A stretch of DNA of 60,929 bases. It comes from Chromatiales bacterium. GTDB lineage: Bacteria > Pseudomonadota > Gammaproteobacteria > RBG-16-57-12. The DNA lies in the NCBI GenBank assembly GCA_026989455.1, contig JALSJH010000079.1, forward strand, positions 1 through 60,929. Reading direction: 5' to 3'. The notes beneath the pieces were generated by a model. It worked only from the letters and a program-made list of their open reading frames with translations. It made no database searches and was not told where the DNA came from. Below, piece after piece: positions 8,728-18,700 of the stretch; positions within the stretch are counted from its first letter, which is position 1, and each line of letters begins with the position of its first letter. Made by a program: the position numbers and the translations under genes.

Positions 8728-9062
8728 TTCATATTTCCCGCTCCAGCGGCGTTAAAAAGAGCCCCAAAATCCTCATTTACTCCAGTAAACTCCGGTTTTT
8801 CGACCATTTTTTCCTTGCTGGAACGAAAACTATTTCTCGTGCAAAGCCCTCATAATATTATACCGGTCGCCAATGACAGGATCCCCATAACCCTTTTTTG
8901 CCACTCGCGTTCAGACCGGATGAATCGAATCTAGTCGCTTTCTTGAGTGGTGTCCATACATTTCAACCCCCAATTTGCAATATTGATAAAAATAGTCAAT
9001 CTTTATCTATCTCATTGTCTTTTAAGACAAAAGATACCAGTGTCTATAGAGTTTAAGATGCC
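8728..9062. other. Intergenic stretch without a recognisable gene
   Basis: About 335 bases between the small membrane peptide promoter and the end of bioA. An open frame on the plus strand across 8551-8934 has no ribosome-binding site and no protein-like pattern. A short AT-rich palindrome, TTGTC-N6-GACAA near 9016-9031, lies beyond bioA and could be a weak transcript end. Nothing else is supported. Confidence 0.5.
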
Positions 9063-10409
9063 TTATTCACAGGCAAGCTGAATACCTTGCCACGCCACCT
9101 CAGCAAGGTGATCAATTTCATCGGTAGAGATCACATAAGGGGGCATGAAGTAGATCACATTACCCAGCGGGCGTAACAGCGCCTGGTGCTTAAGCGCATG
9201 TCGATAGACAGTCAATCCACGTCGCTCTTGCCACGGGAATGGCTCGCGACTCTTTTTATCTTTTACCATCTCAATCGCCAACACCATACCCGTTTGGCGT
9301 ACTTCGGCGACATTTGGGTGCTCCGCAAAGTGCGTGGTCGCCTGCTGCATGTGACGCGCAAGGTGGCGATTACTCTCAATCACATTATCCTGCTCAAAAA
9401 TATCAAGTGTCGCCAACGCTGCACGACAAGCCAGAGCATTGCCGGTGTAGCTGTGAGAGTGCAAAAAGGCTTTCAAGGTGTTGTAGTCGTCATAAAAGGC
9501 GTCATATATTTTATCGGTAGTCATGGTCACTGAGAGGGGAAGATAGCCGCCGGTAAGCCCTTTAGAGAGGCACATAAAGTCCGGCGTAATATCAGCCTGT
9601 TCACAGGCGAACAAGGTGCCGGTACGGCCAAAGCCCACCGCGACTTCATCGGCAATCAGGTGCACATTGTGACGATCACAGGCCTCACGCAACAACTCAA
9701 GGTAGACGGGGTGATACATACGCATATTGCCCGCACACTGGATCAGAGGCTCAATAATAACCGCACACACCTCATCGGCGTGCTGCTCTAGTGTCTGCTC
9801 CATCTGTACAAACATGCGGCGGCTATAAGCCTCTTCACTCTCACCCTCATCACGATAGAAACAGTCGGGAGAGGCAACGGTAATCGGCTCTAGTAGCAAC
9901 TCAGCATAGATCTCTTTATAAAGCGCCACATCGCCCATCGCCAGCGCGCCCAAGGTCTCGCCATGGTAGCTGTTGGAGAGATTGATAAAGCGCTTCTTTT
10001 TATTCTGCCCAGTGTTGTACCAGTAGTGGAAGCTCATTTTAAGTGCCACTTCAACCGCCGAGGAGCCATTATCCGCATAAAAGCAGCGATTGAGTCCTTC
10101 AGGTGTCAGCTTAATGAGGCGCTCAGCCAGCTCAATGGCAGAGTAGTGGGTAAAACCGGAGAGAATCACATGTTCCAGATCTTCCATCTGCTGACGCAGC
10201 GCGGCATTAATGCGTGGGTTGGCATGGCCGAAAATATTAACCCACCACGAGCTAATGGCATCGATATAACGATTACCATCAAAATCCTCCAGCCAGACCC
10301 CTTCGCCCCGTTTAATCGGTGTCATGGGTAACCACTCATGGTCTTTCATCTGGCTACAGGGGTGCCAGATGGCCGCAAGGTCACGTTGAATCAGATCAGC
10401 GTTATTCAT
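9063..10409 (-). CDS. bioA: Adenosylmethionine-8-amino-7-oxononanoate aminotransferase
   Basis: 448 residues of a class III PLP aminotransferase. It converts 7-keto-8-aminopelargonate to 7,8-diaminopelargonate in biotin synthesis, using S-adenosylmethionine as amino donor. The N-terminus IWHPCSQMKDHE and the segment DAISSWWVNIFGHANPRIN are BioA-specific. The PLP-binding Lys is in FMCLSKGLTGGYLPLS, preceded by LIADEVAVGFGRTG. It stands alone here; bioD is 35 kb away and bioB/F/H are not in the window. Divergent from mnmC. Confidence 0.95.
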   Translation of the reverse strand: MNNADLIQRDLAAIWHPCSQMKDHEWLPMTPIKRGEGVWLEDFDGNRYIDAISSWWVNIFGHANPRINAALRQQMEDLEHVILSGFTHYSAIELAERLIKLTPEGLNRCFYADNGSSAVEVALKMSFHYWYNTGQNKKKRFINLSNSYHGETLGALAMGDVALYKEIYAELLLEPITVASPDCFYRDEGESEEAYSRRMFVQMEQTLEQHADEVCAVIIEPLIQCAGNMRMYHPVYLELLREACDRHNVHLIADEVAVGFGRTGTLFACEQADITPDFMCLSKGLTGGYLPLSVTMTTDKIYDAFYDDYNTLKAFLHSHSYTGNALACRAALATLDIFEQDNVIESNRHLARHMQQATTHFAEHPNVAEVRQTGMVLAIEMVKDKKSREPFPWQERRGLTVYRHALKHQALLRPLGNVIYFMPPYVISTDEIDHLAEVAWQGIQLACE

Positions 10410-10533
10410 AACAGTTCCTATTTATCGGTGAGGGTAGCTCGGACTCAATAGCGGCTTACGCCCTAGTCTCCAGATAGAAATAGGGTTACATATTGCGAGT
10501 GAAGCTATCTGTTAAAACCGCTATAGTGGTGTG

Positions 10534-12510
10534 ATGTCTGAATCATTCTACATCCCCCCCGCCAAACTTCAATGGCAAGAGCAGACACCTCGCGCAGCCG
10601 ACTATGATGACATCTACTTCTCCCAGGGTTTAGGGCCAGAGGAGAGTCATTACGTCTTTTTAGAGCAGAACCGCCTGCCACAGCGCTGGAGAGAGGGTAG
10701 TCACTTTACCATTGCCGAGACCGGCTTTGGCACCGCACTTAACTTTTTACTGACCTGGCAGTTGTGGCGTGAAAATAGCCAACCTAATCAACGGCTACAC
10801 TTTATATCGGTAGAGGGCCACCCACTCACCCGCGACGATTTATGCCGTGCAACCACGGCATGGCCATCACTGCAACCGCTGGTAAAACAGTTATTGGCGG
10901 CGTATCCCGCGCTGGTGACAGGCACCCATCGCTTACAACTTGAGGATGGCGTAAGCTTAACCCTGTTATTTGGCGATGTCAGTGAGGTATTGCCCAGCCT
11001 ACATGCTCGGGTTGATGCTTGGTTTTTGGATGGATTTGATCCAGCAAAAAACCCCGCAATGTGGCGTGATGAGCTCTACCAGCAGATGGCTAGACTCACT
11101 GCACCTCAAGGTACTTTTGCAACCTTTACCGCCGCTGGAAAAGTACGACGGGGTCTACAAGCGGTGGGCTTTGAGGTGCAAAAGGTTAAGGGTTTTGGCC
11201 GCAAGCGAGAGATGCTTCGGGGCTTACTACCGCGCCCCACTAAATCCACCCCTAAAGCCCCCTGGTTCGAGTTGCCCAAGCCTGCACTCAAAGCAAATTC
11301 AACACCACGCGCCGTGGTCATTGGTGCCGGTATTGCCGGGGCCGCCTGCGCATACCAGCTCGCACGCCACGGCTGGCAGGTCTCTGTAGTAGATAAACAC
11401 CCCGCTCCGGCGCAGGGTGCCTCCGGTAATCCAGCAGGCGCTTTCTATCCACCATTAAATCGTGATTCAAGCCCTTACTCGCGCTTCTATTTAAGTGCTT
11501 TTCTCTACACCACACGCTGCTTCTCGCAGTGGCAAACGGCAGGTAAATCATTTGGCCTACTGGGTAAAGGGCTACTGCAACTGGCTTATAATGATTTACT
11601 GCAACAGCGCCAGCAGCACATTATCAAGCGGCTAGGAGAGAGTGCCATTGCACTGCCCGTTAATAGCGAGCAGGCCAGCGAATACAGCGGTATTCCACAA
11701 CATGCTGGTGGGCTTTTCTTCCCCCAAGGTGGTTGGTTAGACCCTCGCAAATTGTGTGAATTTTTATTACAGGAATCACAGGCAGAGCAGCACTACAACA
11801 CGACAGTTGAGCATTTGACTCGACACAAAGAGGGTTGGCGACTACAGGGTGATCAGCCTGATTTGGCCGCTGATATTGTAGTGATTGCTGCGGGCGATGG
11901 CATTCAACAGCTCCAACAGAGCCAACCCCTACCTATCACCATTGCCCGTGGTCAAATCAGCCTGTTAACCGCCTCCGAGCAGAGTAAGCGACTAAAGTGT
12001 GCCGTCTGCCACCAGGGCTATCTGCTACCCGCCGTCGATAATCAACATGTAGTGGGTGCCAGCTATGGGGTGAATGACCACGATACCCGCATTCGTAAAG
12101 AGGATCGCCAACATAATCTAATGCAGCTAAAAGCTCGACAAAGCGACTTTTTCGAATCCATCAACACCAACCAACATGGCAAGGAGCGGGTAGGGCTGCG
12201 AGCAACCACCCAAGATCGTTTGCCACTGGTGGGGGCGATACCGGATCATCACGCTTATATAAAAGATTATGCCAAACTCTGTCACGGGCAACGCCCAACC
12301 AGCTACCCCGCCCCGCGTCACTTGGATGGCTTGTATGTTCTGGGTGGCTTAAGCTCACGGGGAATAACCAGCGCACTGCTCAGTGCCGAACTACTGGCCT
12401 GCCAGGTTAACGGCGAGCCACTGCCACTGCCACAAGCGCTGGTAAATGCACTGAATCCAGCACGTTTTCTAGTACGGGATTTGAAACGAGGGAAACAGCG
12501 GGCCAGTTAG
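10534..12510 (+). CDS. mnmC: Bifunctional tRNA mnm5s2U34 biosynthesis protein
   Basis: 658 residues in two parts. The N-terminal methyltransferase (about 1-245) includes FTIAETGFGTALNFLL and VDAWFLDGFDPAKNPAMW. The C-terminal FAD-dependent oxidoreductase has the dinucleotide motif VVIGAGIAGAACAYQLA. MnmC removes the carboxymethyl group from cmnm5(s2)U34 and then methylates nm5(s2)U34 in tRNAs, acting after MnmE/MnmG; mnmE is also in this window. A GTG one codon upstream is an alternative start. No strong ribosome-binding site is seen. Confidence 0.93.
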   Translation: MSESFYIPPAKLQWQEQTPRAADYDDIYFSQGLGPEESHYVFLEQNRLPQRWREGSHFTIAETGFGTALNFLLTWQLWRENSQPNQRLHFISVEGHPLTRDDLCRATTAWPSLQPLVKQLLAAYPALVTGTHRLQLEDGVSLTLLFGDVSEVLPSLHARVDAWFLDGFDPAKNPAMWRDELYQQMARLTAPQGTFATFTAAGKVRRGLQAVGFEVQKVKGFGRKREMLRGLLPRPTKSTPKAPWFELPKPALKANSTPRAVVIGAGIAGAACAYQLARHGWQVSVVDKHPAPAQGASGNPAGAFYPPLNRDSSPYSRFYLSAFLYTTRCFSQWQTAGKSFGLLGKGLLQLAYNDLLQQRQQHIIKRLGESAIALPVNSEQASEYSGIPQHAGGLFFPQGGWLDPRKLCEFLLQESQAEQHYNTTVEHLTRHKEGWRLQGDQPDLAADIVVIAAGDGIQQLQQSQPLPITIARGQISLLTASEQSKRLKCAVCHQGYLLPAVDNQHVVGASYGVNDHDTRIRKEDRQHNLMQLKARQSDFFESINTNQHGKERVGLRATTQDRLPLVGAIPDHHAYIKDYAKLCHGQRPTSYPAPRHLDGLYVLGGLSSRGITSALLSAELLACQVNGEPLPLPQALVNALNPARFLVRDLKRGKQRAS

Positions 12511-12542
12511 TTACTGTACCCGGGTAAGGGAGGCCATGAAAA

Positions 12543-13166
12543 ATGAGCACAACAATAACCGATTCTGACGGTGAACGGCGTTGCCACTGGTGCAGCGCCA
12601 CAGCAACATATATTGACTACCATGATAGCGAGTGGGGGTTTCCGGTCAGCGATGATCGTCGCTTATTTGAAAAATTGAGCCTGGAGAGTTTTCAGTCCGG
12701 TCTGAGCTGGCGCACTATTTTGGATAAACGCGAGAATTTCCGACATGCACTCCATAACTTTGATTTTAACAAAATAGCCACCTTCACTCAGCACGATGTG
12801 GAACGCCTGCTCCAAGATAAAGGTATTGTCCGCCACCGGGGTAAAATAGAGGCGGTTATTAACAACGCCCAACAGATGCCGGCGCTGATCGAACAAGAGG
12901 GATCATTTGCGGCCTTTATTTGGCGCTATGAAGCCCCCAAGCAGCCACTTAAAGAACCCCCAGTATCCAGCACTGCGGAGTCAGTAGCACTATCGAAGGC
13001 GCTTAAGAAACGCGGCTGGAAGTTTATTGGCCCGACCACAGTTTATGCTTTTATGCAGGCGATGGGGCTAGTGAATGACCATGCTGAGGGCTGTGTAACC
13101 AAAGCCCACGTTGAACTCGCCCGAAAGCGATTTACCCCGCCGAGGAGCCTGTCGGACTTAGGATAA
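12543..13166 (+). CDS. tag: DNA-3-methyladenine glycosylase I
   Basis: 207 residues, slightly longer than the E. coli protein. It excises 3-methyladenine from alkylated DNA as the first step of base excision repair. The zinc-binding residues characteristic of Tag are present: Cys in RRCHWC, His in DYHDSEWG, and His/Cys in NDHAEGC near the C-terminus. The core LESFQSGLSWRTIL and KKRGWKFIGPTTVYAFMQAMGLVNDH fit the family. It starts 32 bases after mnmC, probably cotranscribed. Confidence 0.93.
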   Translation: MSTTITDSDGERRCHWCSATATYIDYHDSEWGFPVSDDRRLFEKLSLESFQSGLSWRTILDKRENFRHALHNFDFNKIATFTQHDVERLLQDKGIVRHRGKIEAVINNAQQMPALIEQEGSFAAFIWRYEAPKQPLKEPPVSSTAESVALSKALKKRGWKFIGPTTVYAFMQAMGLVNDHAEGCVTKAHVELARKRFTPPRSLSDLG

Positions 13167-13239
13167 ATCGACTGCGAAAAATCCATTTTGGCCCAGCGGC
13201 AGAGTTTCAATCTCTCAATAGAGAGGGTAAGCTACATTC

Positions 13240-14070
13240 ATGAATTTACACTTTACGAAAATGCAGGGTCTGGGTAACGATTTCGTGGTGATTGATGCCA
13301 TTAACCAGACGGTTGAACTGACATCGGAGCAAGCCCGGCTTATTGCTGACCGCCACTTTGGTATCGGCTGTGATCAGCTGTTGCTGGTGGAAAAAACAGC
13401 GCAGCCAGGGGTGGATTTTCGCTACCGAATTTTGAATGCCGACGGTAGTGAAGTGGAGCAGTGTGGTAACGGTGCCCGCTGTTTTGCACGCTTTGTTCAA
13501 CATAAGGGGCTGACCAATAAAAGTGTTATTGTGGTCGAAACTTACGCCGGCAACATGACGCTCCACTTGCTGGAGAATGAGCAGGTGCGGGTGGATATGG
13601 GGATACCGCAATTGCAGCCCGCCGAGATCCCCTTCGATGCGCCACAGCAGGCGAAAAGTTACCCAATTGATGCCGCCGGTAAAATATGGCAGGTAGGTGT
13701 CGTCTCGATGGGCAACCCCCATGTGGTGATACCGGTTGATGATATCCAACAGGCACCCGTCGCATCACTGGGGCCACTGCTGGAGTCACACCCACGCTTT
13801 CCGAATCGGGTGAATGTGGGCTTTATGCAGTGCCTTAATCGCCAACATATCAAACTTCGAGTCTATGAACGGGGTGCGGCCGAAACCCTCGCTTGTGGCA
13901 GTGGTGCATGCGCGGCGGTGGTTTCTGGTAGAATACGCGGCTGGCTGGATGAGTGCGTTACGGTCTCTCTCCCCGGAGGGGATTTAGTGATCCGATGGCC
14001 TGGTGAGGGCCAATCGGTCGAGATGAGTGGTCCGGCAGTGATCGTTTTTGAAGGTAATATGGTGTTATGA
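13240..14070 (+). CDS. dapF: Diaminopimelate epimerase
   Basis: 276 residues, the normal length. Interconverts LL- and meso-diaminopimelate for lysine and peptidoglycan synthesis. The two catalytic cysteines are in [11 protein letters not shown] and [14 protein letters not shown]. It begins [19 protein letters not shown] as expected. It overlaps the next gene by four bases (ATGA), giving the conserved gammaproteobacterial run dapF-DUF484-xerC. Confidence 0.97.
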   Translation: MNLHFTKMQGLGNDFVVIDAINQTVELTSEQARLIADRHFGIGCDQLLLVEKTAQPGVDFRYRILNADGSEVEQCGNGARCFARFVQHKGLTNKSVIVVETYAGNMTLHLLENEQVRVDMGIPQLQPAEIPFDAPQQAKSYPIDAAGKIWQVGVVSMGNPHVVIPVDDIQQAPVASLGPLLESHPRFPNRVNVGFMQCLNRQHIKLRVYERGAAETLACGSGACAAVVSGRIRGWLDECVTVSLPGGDLVIRWPGEGQSVEMSGPAVIVFEGNMVL

Positions 14071-14711
14071 GTTCACAACAAAAAAATGAAGCGATGGCAG
14101 AGCAAGAGAAACAGACCATCGAATATTTGCGTAACCACCCACGGTTTTTTCACGATAACCTGGCACTGCTGGCGGAGCTAGAGGTGCCTCACCTGCAATC
14201 TGGCAATCGAATCTCATTGATTGAGCGTCAGGTCAAAATATTGCGCGAGCAGAAGGGTGAGCTCAAGAGGCATCTGCAAGAGCTGATTGCCATCGCCCGA
14301 GATAACGACAGCCTGAATAAGCGCCTCAACAGCCTCACGCTCGCGCTGTTGCTTGAAAAAGATAAAGAGGCTTTCATCGCGCAACTAAAAAAACGGCTGC
14401 ACGATGACTTTGCCGCTGACATCGTCACCCTGCACCTGCGTGAAGGGGATATTGAGCCTGACTGGCAAGACCTCTACCAAGCGGTTAAACAGCACGGTGT
14501 GACGTGTGGTAGCCCCGCAGAGAGCAACAAACAGCAACTGTTTGGTGAAATGGCCGATGGGATCGATTCCGTCGCACTCATTTCACTGGGTGAGATTGGC
14601 TTGTTAGCCATCGGCAGTCACGACAGTGAACACTTCCATAAAGAGATTGCCACCGACTATCTCAAGCAGCTTGCCGCTGTGGTCAAAACAATTTTGGCGC
14701 GCTTTGACTAA
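14067..14711 (+). CDS. DUF484 family protein
   Basis: 214 residues. An N-terminal segment ([23 protein letters not shown]) is typical of DUF484, followed by a coiled-coil stretch and a GAF-like C-terminal half. Function is unknown. Its conserved place between dapF and xerC, with ATGA overlap to dapF and a three-base gap to xerC, shows translational coupling. An association with the Xer recombinase is only inferred from the neighbourhood. Confidence 0.88.
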   Translation: MSSQQKNEAMAEQEKQTIEYLRNHPRFFHDNLALLAELEVPHLQSGNRISLIERQVKILREQKGELKRHLQELIAIARDNDSLNKRLNSLTLALLLEKDKEAFIAQLKKRLHDDFAADIVTLHLREGDIEPDWQDLYQAVKQHGVTCGSPAESNKQQLFGEMADGIDSVALISLGEIGLLAIGSHDSEHFHKEIATDYLKQLAAVVKTILARFD

Positions 14712-14714
14712 TCA

Positions 14715-15632
14715 GTGGATACCTCTCAATTAAACTGGCTCAGTGATTTTCTCGACCACCTAAACAATGAGCGTCAGCTCTCGCCCCACACTCGTAACAG
14801 CTATCAGCGTGACCTCAAACAGCTACAACACTACTGTAATAAACAAAAAATTGACCAGTGGCAGCAACTCGATAGCGCCACCATTCGCCACTATGTGGCG
14901 TGGCGGCACCGTAATGGCTTAGGGGGCAGCAGCCTACAACGTGAGCTCTCGGCAATACGTGCCTTCTTCAACTACCTAATTCGAGAAAACCAGCTACAGA
15001 GCAACGCTGCACAAGGGATAAGCGCACCCAAGACGGGGCGAAAGCTTCCCAAAACCCTCGATGTGGATGAAATTAGCCAACTGCTGGATGGCCCCGCCAT
15101 CGACCCCGAAGACCCGCTGCAACTGCGTGACTTCACCATGATCGAGCTGATGTACTCCTGTGGTTTGCGGCTCGCTGAGCTGGTAACGCTGGATGTGAGT
15201 GGCCTCGACCTTAACAGCGCCATGGTACGCGTGCTGGGGAAGGGTAACAAAACCCGTGAAGTACCCGTGGGCCGCAAAGCGGTGGCCGCGCTGAACGATT
15301 GGCTCAAAATTCGCCCCACTCTGGCCAACACCGAAGAAACTGCACTCTTTGTCGGCAAACAGGGCAAACGCCTCACCCCCCGTGCGGTACAAAAGCGTAT
15401 CAAAGAGCAAGGATTAAAGCAGGGACTTATGGCCAACGTGCACCCCCACCGCCTTCGCCACTCCTTCGCTAGCCACCTACTCGAATCCAGTGGCGACCTG
15501 CGTGCGGTACAAGAGCTGCTTGGCCATGCCGACATCTCAACCACTCAAATCTACACCCACCTAGACTTCCAACACCTGGCCGAGGTGTATGATAAAACAC
15601 ACCCAAAGGCCAAAAAAAAACCATTACCATGA
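14715..15632 (+). CDS. xerC: Tyrosine recombinase XerC
   Basis: 305 residues with the N-terminal SAM-like core-binding domain (SPHTRNSYQRDL) and the C-terminal catalytic domain. Catalytic residues are visible: Arg in SCGLRLAEL, Lys in GKGNKTREVPVG, the HRLRH box, His in LLGHADISTTQ and the nucleophile Tyr in IYTHLDF. With XerD it resolves chromosome dimers at dif near the terminus. The start is a GTG three bases after the DUF484 stop. XerC rather than XerD is inferred from the dapF-DUF484 context and sequence. Confidence 0.94.
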   Translation: MDTSQLNWLSDFLDHLNNERQLSPHTRNSYQRDLKQLQHYCNKQKIDQWQQLDSATIRHYVAWRHRNGLGGSSLQRELSAIRAFFNYLIRENQLQSNAAQGISAPKTGRKLPKTLDVDEISQLLDGPAIDPEDPLQLRDFTMIELMYSCGLRLAELVTLDVSGLDLNSAMVRVLGKGNKTREVPVGRKAVAALNDWLKIRPTLANTEETALFVGKQGKRLTPRAVQKRIKEQGLKQGLMANVHPHRLRHSFASHLLESSGDLRAVQELLGHADISTTQIYTHLDFQHLAEVYDKTHPKAKKKPLP

Positions 15633-15686
15633 GTAGCAAAAAAACAGCGCCAGGCACCCCTTTATTTAATTGAGTGGTTTGATCAA

Positions 15687-15703
15687 GAACATGAAACATG
15701 TTC
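15687..15703. promoter_or_regulatory. 17-bp palindrome upstream of the c-di-GMP protein gene
   Basis: A perfect palindrome, GAACATG-AAA-CATGTTC, 63 bases upstream of the PilZ/GGDEF/EAL gene. Size and symmetry are those of a dimeric repressor or activator site. A second small symmetric sequence, TTTTGT-A-ACAAAA, follows at about 15711-15723. Confidence 0.4.
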
Positions 15704-15765
15704 CGATTTATTTTGTAACAAAAGTTATCTCGCCAACAGAGTATCGGTGCAAGGAAGAACATTAA

Positions 15766-18700
15766 ATGACAGTAGTACAGTCAACAGAAGATAACAAACG
15801 AGCTCACACCCGTTACACCTTAAAGCTGCCTGCGACCATTACTCGCGCCCTACCATCCTGCCAAGCGGTTGAAATTTATGACTTCTGTATCGGCGGCATG
15901 TATCTGGTAACCGACCATATGAGTGCCGCTTCAACACCGGTTGACCATCACGAAGTCATTGATATCAACTTCACCTTGCCAGACAACCCTAGCCACTCCC
16001 ACCACTTGCAGGCGCGGGTGATGCGTGTGACCAGTAATAGTCTGGGGGTTGCCTTTCTCAACCCCAACAAAATCACCCTACAGAGCATTTTAAACTATGC
16101 CGTTGCGCAACAGCCCGCAGCCGCACCACCGGTAACGACACTCCCCAATAAGAAAACCGATGACAGCTACTCTGAAATCATCACGCTGCTCATGAAAAAT
16201 ATGCAGGGGGTGACTGATAGCTACCTACTGAAACAGGAGAAAACGTTGGTGAGTCTGGCCAAACATGCCCGCACTCACATTCAACAAAACGGCTACTTTA
16301 GTGCCATTGAGCAGTTTAAAGGGTCCGCTAGAGAGCGCTTTAAAAGCGGCTTTTTGGCAGCCTTGCAGCAGACATTGATCAACCGCCCCACACAACTATC
16401 TACCCAAGCACAATCTACCGAAAGCCTAGAGCAGATAAAAGACCTTTCACTGGTCGAAAATGATGAATTGAACGACTGGATTGCCCGCTCAGATATTGCC
16501 AGCAAAATAGAGTCACGCTATCACGAAGAGTTGGTCGGTATCGAGCAGTGTCTGAGCCAACTGCTGGGCTATGCCATCTCTTCCAGCAATAACCCAATGG
16601 GGCCAGAATCGATCTCCAATGCCTATCAAGATGCGCTCAAAAGCCTCAACCTGAACCCAGACCTCTACTTGGTCTGTTGCAGAATATTTCGCGACACGCT
16701 AGCTGACTGTATGGGTTCGGTTTATCGACAGATAAGTCAGCGAATGATTGCGCTTGGCTTACAACCTAAAATCAGCTATTCAATTAAAAAAACAACGGAG
16801 CCAACGCCCAGTAAGCAAAAAAAGAGCACTCGTGAAGCCTCCACTGAAAATAGAGAAAATAACCCACAAACAGAAGAGTCTGAAGAGCTCTACAACCTGA
16901 TATCAACACTACAATTTCTCCATCAAACAACGCAAAAAGAGCAGGCATATCAACATCAAGAGGGCCAACACCACTACTCGCCACAAGAGCTGATTGAAAC
17001 ACTGGGAAAACTCAATTTAAATCAACACGCAGCACCTCAAGATGCGTCCACTGAATCGATTCAGAACTCCATCGCGCTACAGCTATTACAAGAAATTGAG
17101 AGCCGCCATGACGGAAAAACCCTCTCACCTGAAGAGATGCGGGTTATGGAGACCACCGGTACACTCTACGAAGAGATGTATCGAGATAGCCAAATCACCC
17201 ACGGGGTAAAACAGTGGTTGGGTAAACTTGAACTGCCGATGCTGGATGAAGCACTCCAGGATGACACCATCCTTTACGATCCAGAGCATCTGGCACGCCG
17301 TTTTATCAACAAGCTGACTCAGCTGGAGTATTACAACGATCAGGAGTTGGACAACCTCAAAGGTAGCTTGCGGAAAAACATTGAGAGCATGTTGCAGCAA
17401 CTCTCACAACAGCGAAGCATGGAGCCGGTGCTGGTAACACAGCTACTGGAGAAGGTAGAGTCTCTGCTGTATGTGCAGGATAAGGCTTATCAACACAACC
17501 TTAATGATGCTCTACATGCCTGCAGTGACCACGCCACACTTCCCTCGCTACAGATCAACAGTTTATCCATACAGAGCCCCGAGAGCGATGAAGAGCAGTT
17601 GAAAGAGTGGCGAAGACGTATTCGTCGCCTAAAAAAAGGGGATTGGCTTCTGTTTGATGCGGGCGATAGCGATGCCAAGCGCCTCTGCCTGATTTGGGTT
17701 TCAGATGATTTTGCCGATTACGCTTTTGTTAACCTGAAAGGGCAAATGCAAGGCACCATCAAGGTCGATATATTGGCACTACAATTATACAGCGGTGCCG
17801 CAGTGGTGCTCGATAATGCCGATGACACTGCGTTTGATCGGGCGCAATATAAGATGCTGCAAAAACTCAATGAAAAGCTCCTGCACGAAACCACCCACGA
17901 TGCCCTTACCGGGCTGGTCAACCGGCGAGAATTTGAGAAGAACCTGAAACAACTACACCCGACACTATCGGATAACCACGACATTATCTGCTACTACGAT
18001 ATTGATTATTTTGATGTTATTAACAACTCTTTTGGCTACGAAGCGGGGGATAAGCTACTGATAGAGGTGGCAAATATATTTAAAGAGATATTAGCAGAGC
18101 GAGGGCTTTTAGCCCGGGTTGGCGGTAATGAGTTTGCCCTGTTACTAAAAGACCTCTCAGTGAATGATGCGCTGACGATAACAGCGCAGTTCAAAGATGC
18201 ATTTAAAGCGTATCAATTTATCTATGAAGAGAGCAAAAGTGCGGTATCGTTCTGTAGTGGTGTTGTCCCCATCAACCTAGAGCAACACGAGGCCACTCGA
18301 CTGTTACAGACCGCTGAAGCCGCCTGCCGGCTAGCCAAGGGAAAGGGTGTTAATCAGCTGCATCTCATTCAAGCTGATGACCATGAGCTGAAAAAAAGTA
18401 ACCTGGTCATCTACTGGGCATCCAAAATAGATGACAAACTCAACAGCAACAGTTTGATGCTGCGTTATCAGCCCATCGTTCCGGTCTCTGATAAAACGCT
18501 GCGGCCACATGCCGAGATTCTACTGGGCATCACCGACCAAACCGGCAGCCTGGTCTCTCCCGAGCACTTCATACTGGCCGCAGAGCGATACCGCCGCATG
18601 CCGGAGATTGACCGCTGGGTAATCAGCAACGTACTGAAATTCTTTAAAAATCACCCCTCGCACCTAGAGAGACTAGGCGGTATCGCCATCAACCTCTCCG

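Noticed and set aside
8551-8934. Plus-strand frame of 127 codons after yicC
   Set aside because: It overlaps the small membrane peptide gene on the other strand, which has real expression signals; the plus frame has none.
8936-8960. Short similarity between 8936-8950 and sequence right of R2 copy 1 (CTTTCTYGAGTGGT)
   Set aside because: Only about 14 bases match and lie outside the defined repeat ends; it may be chance.
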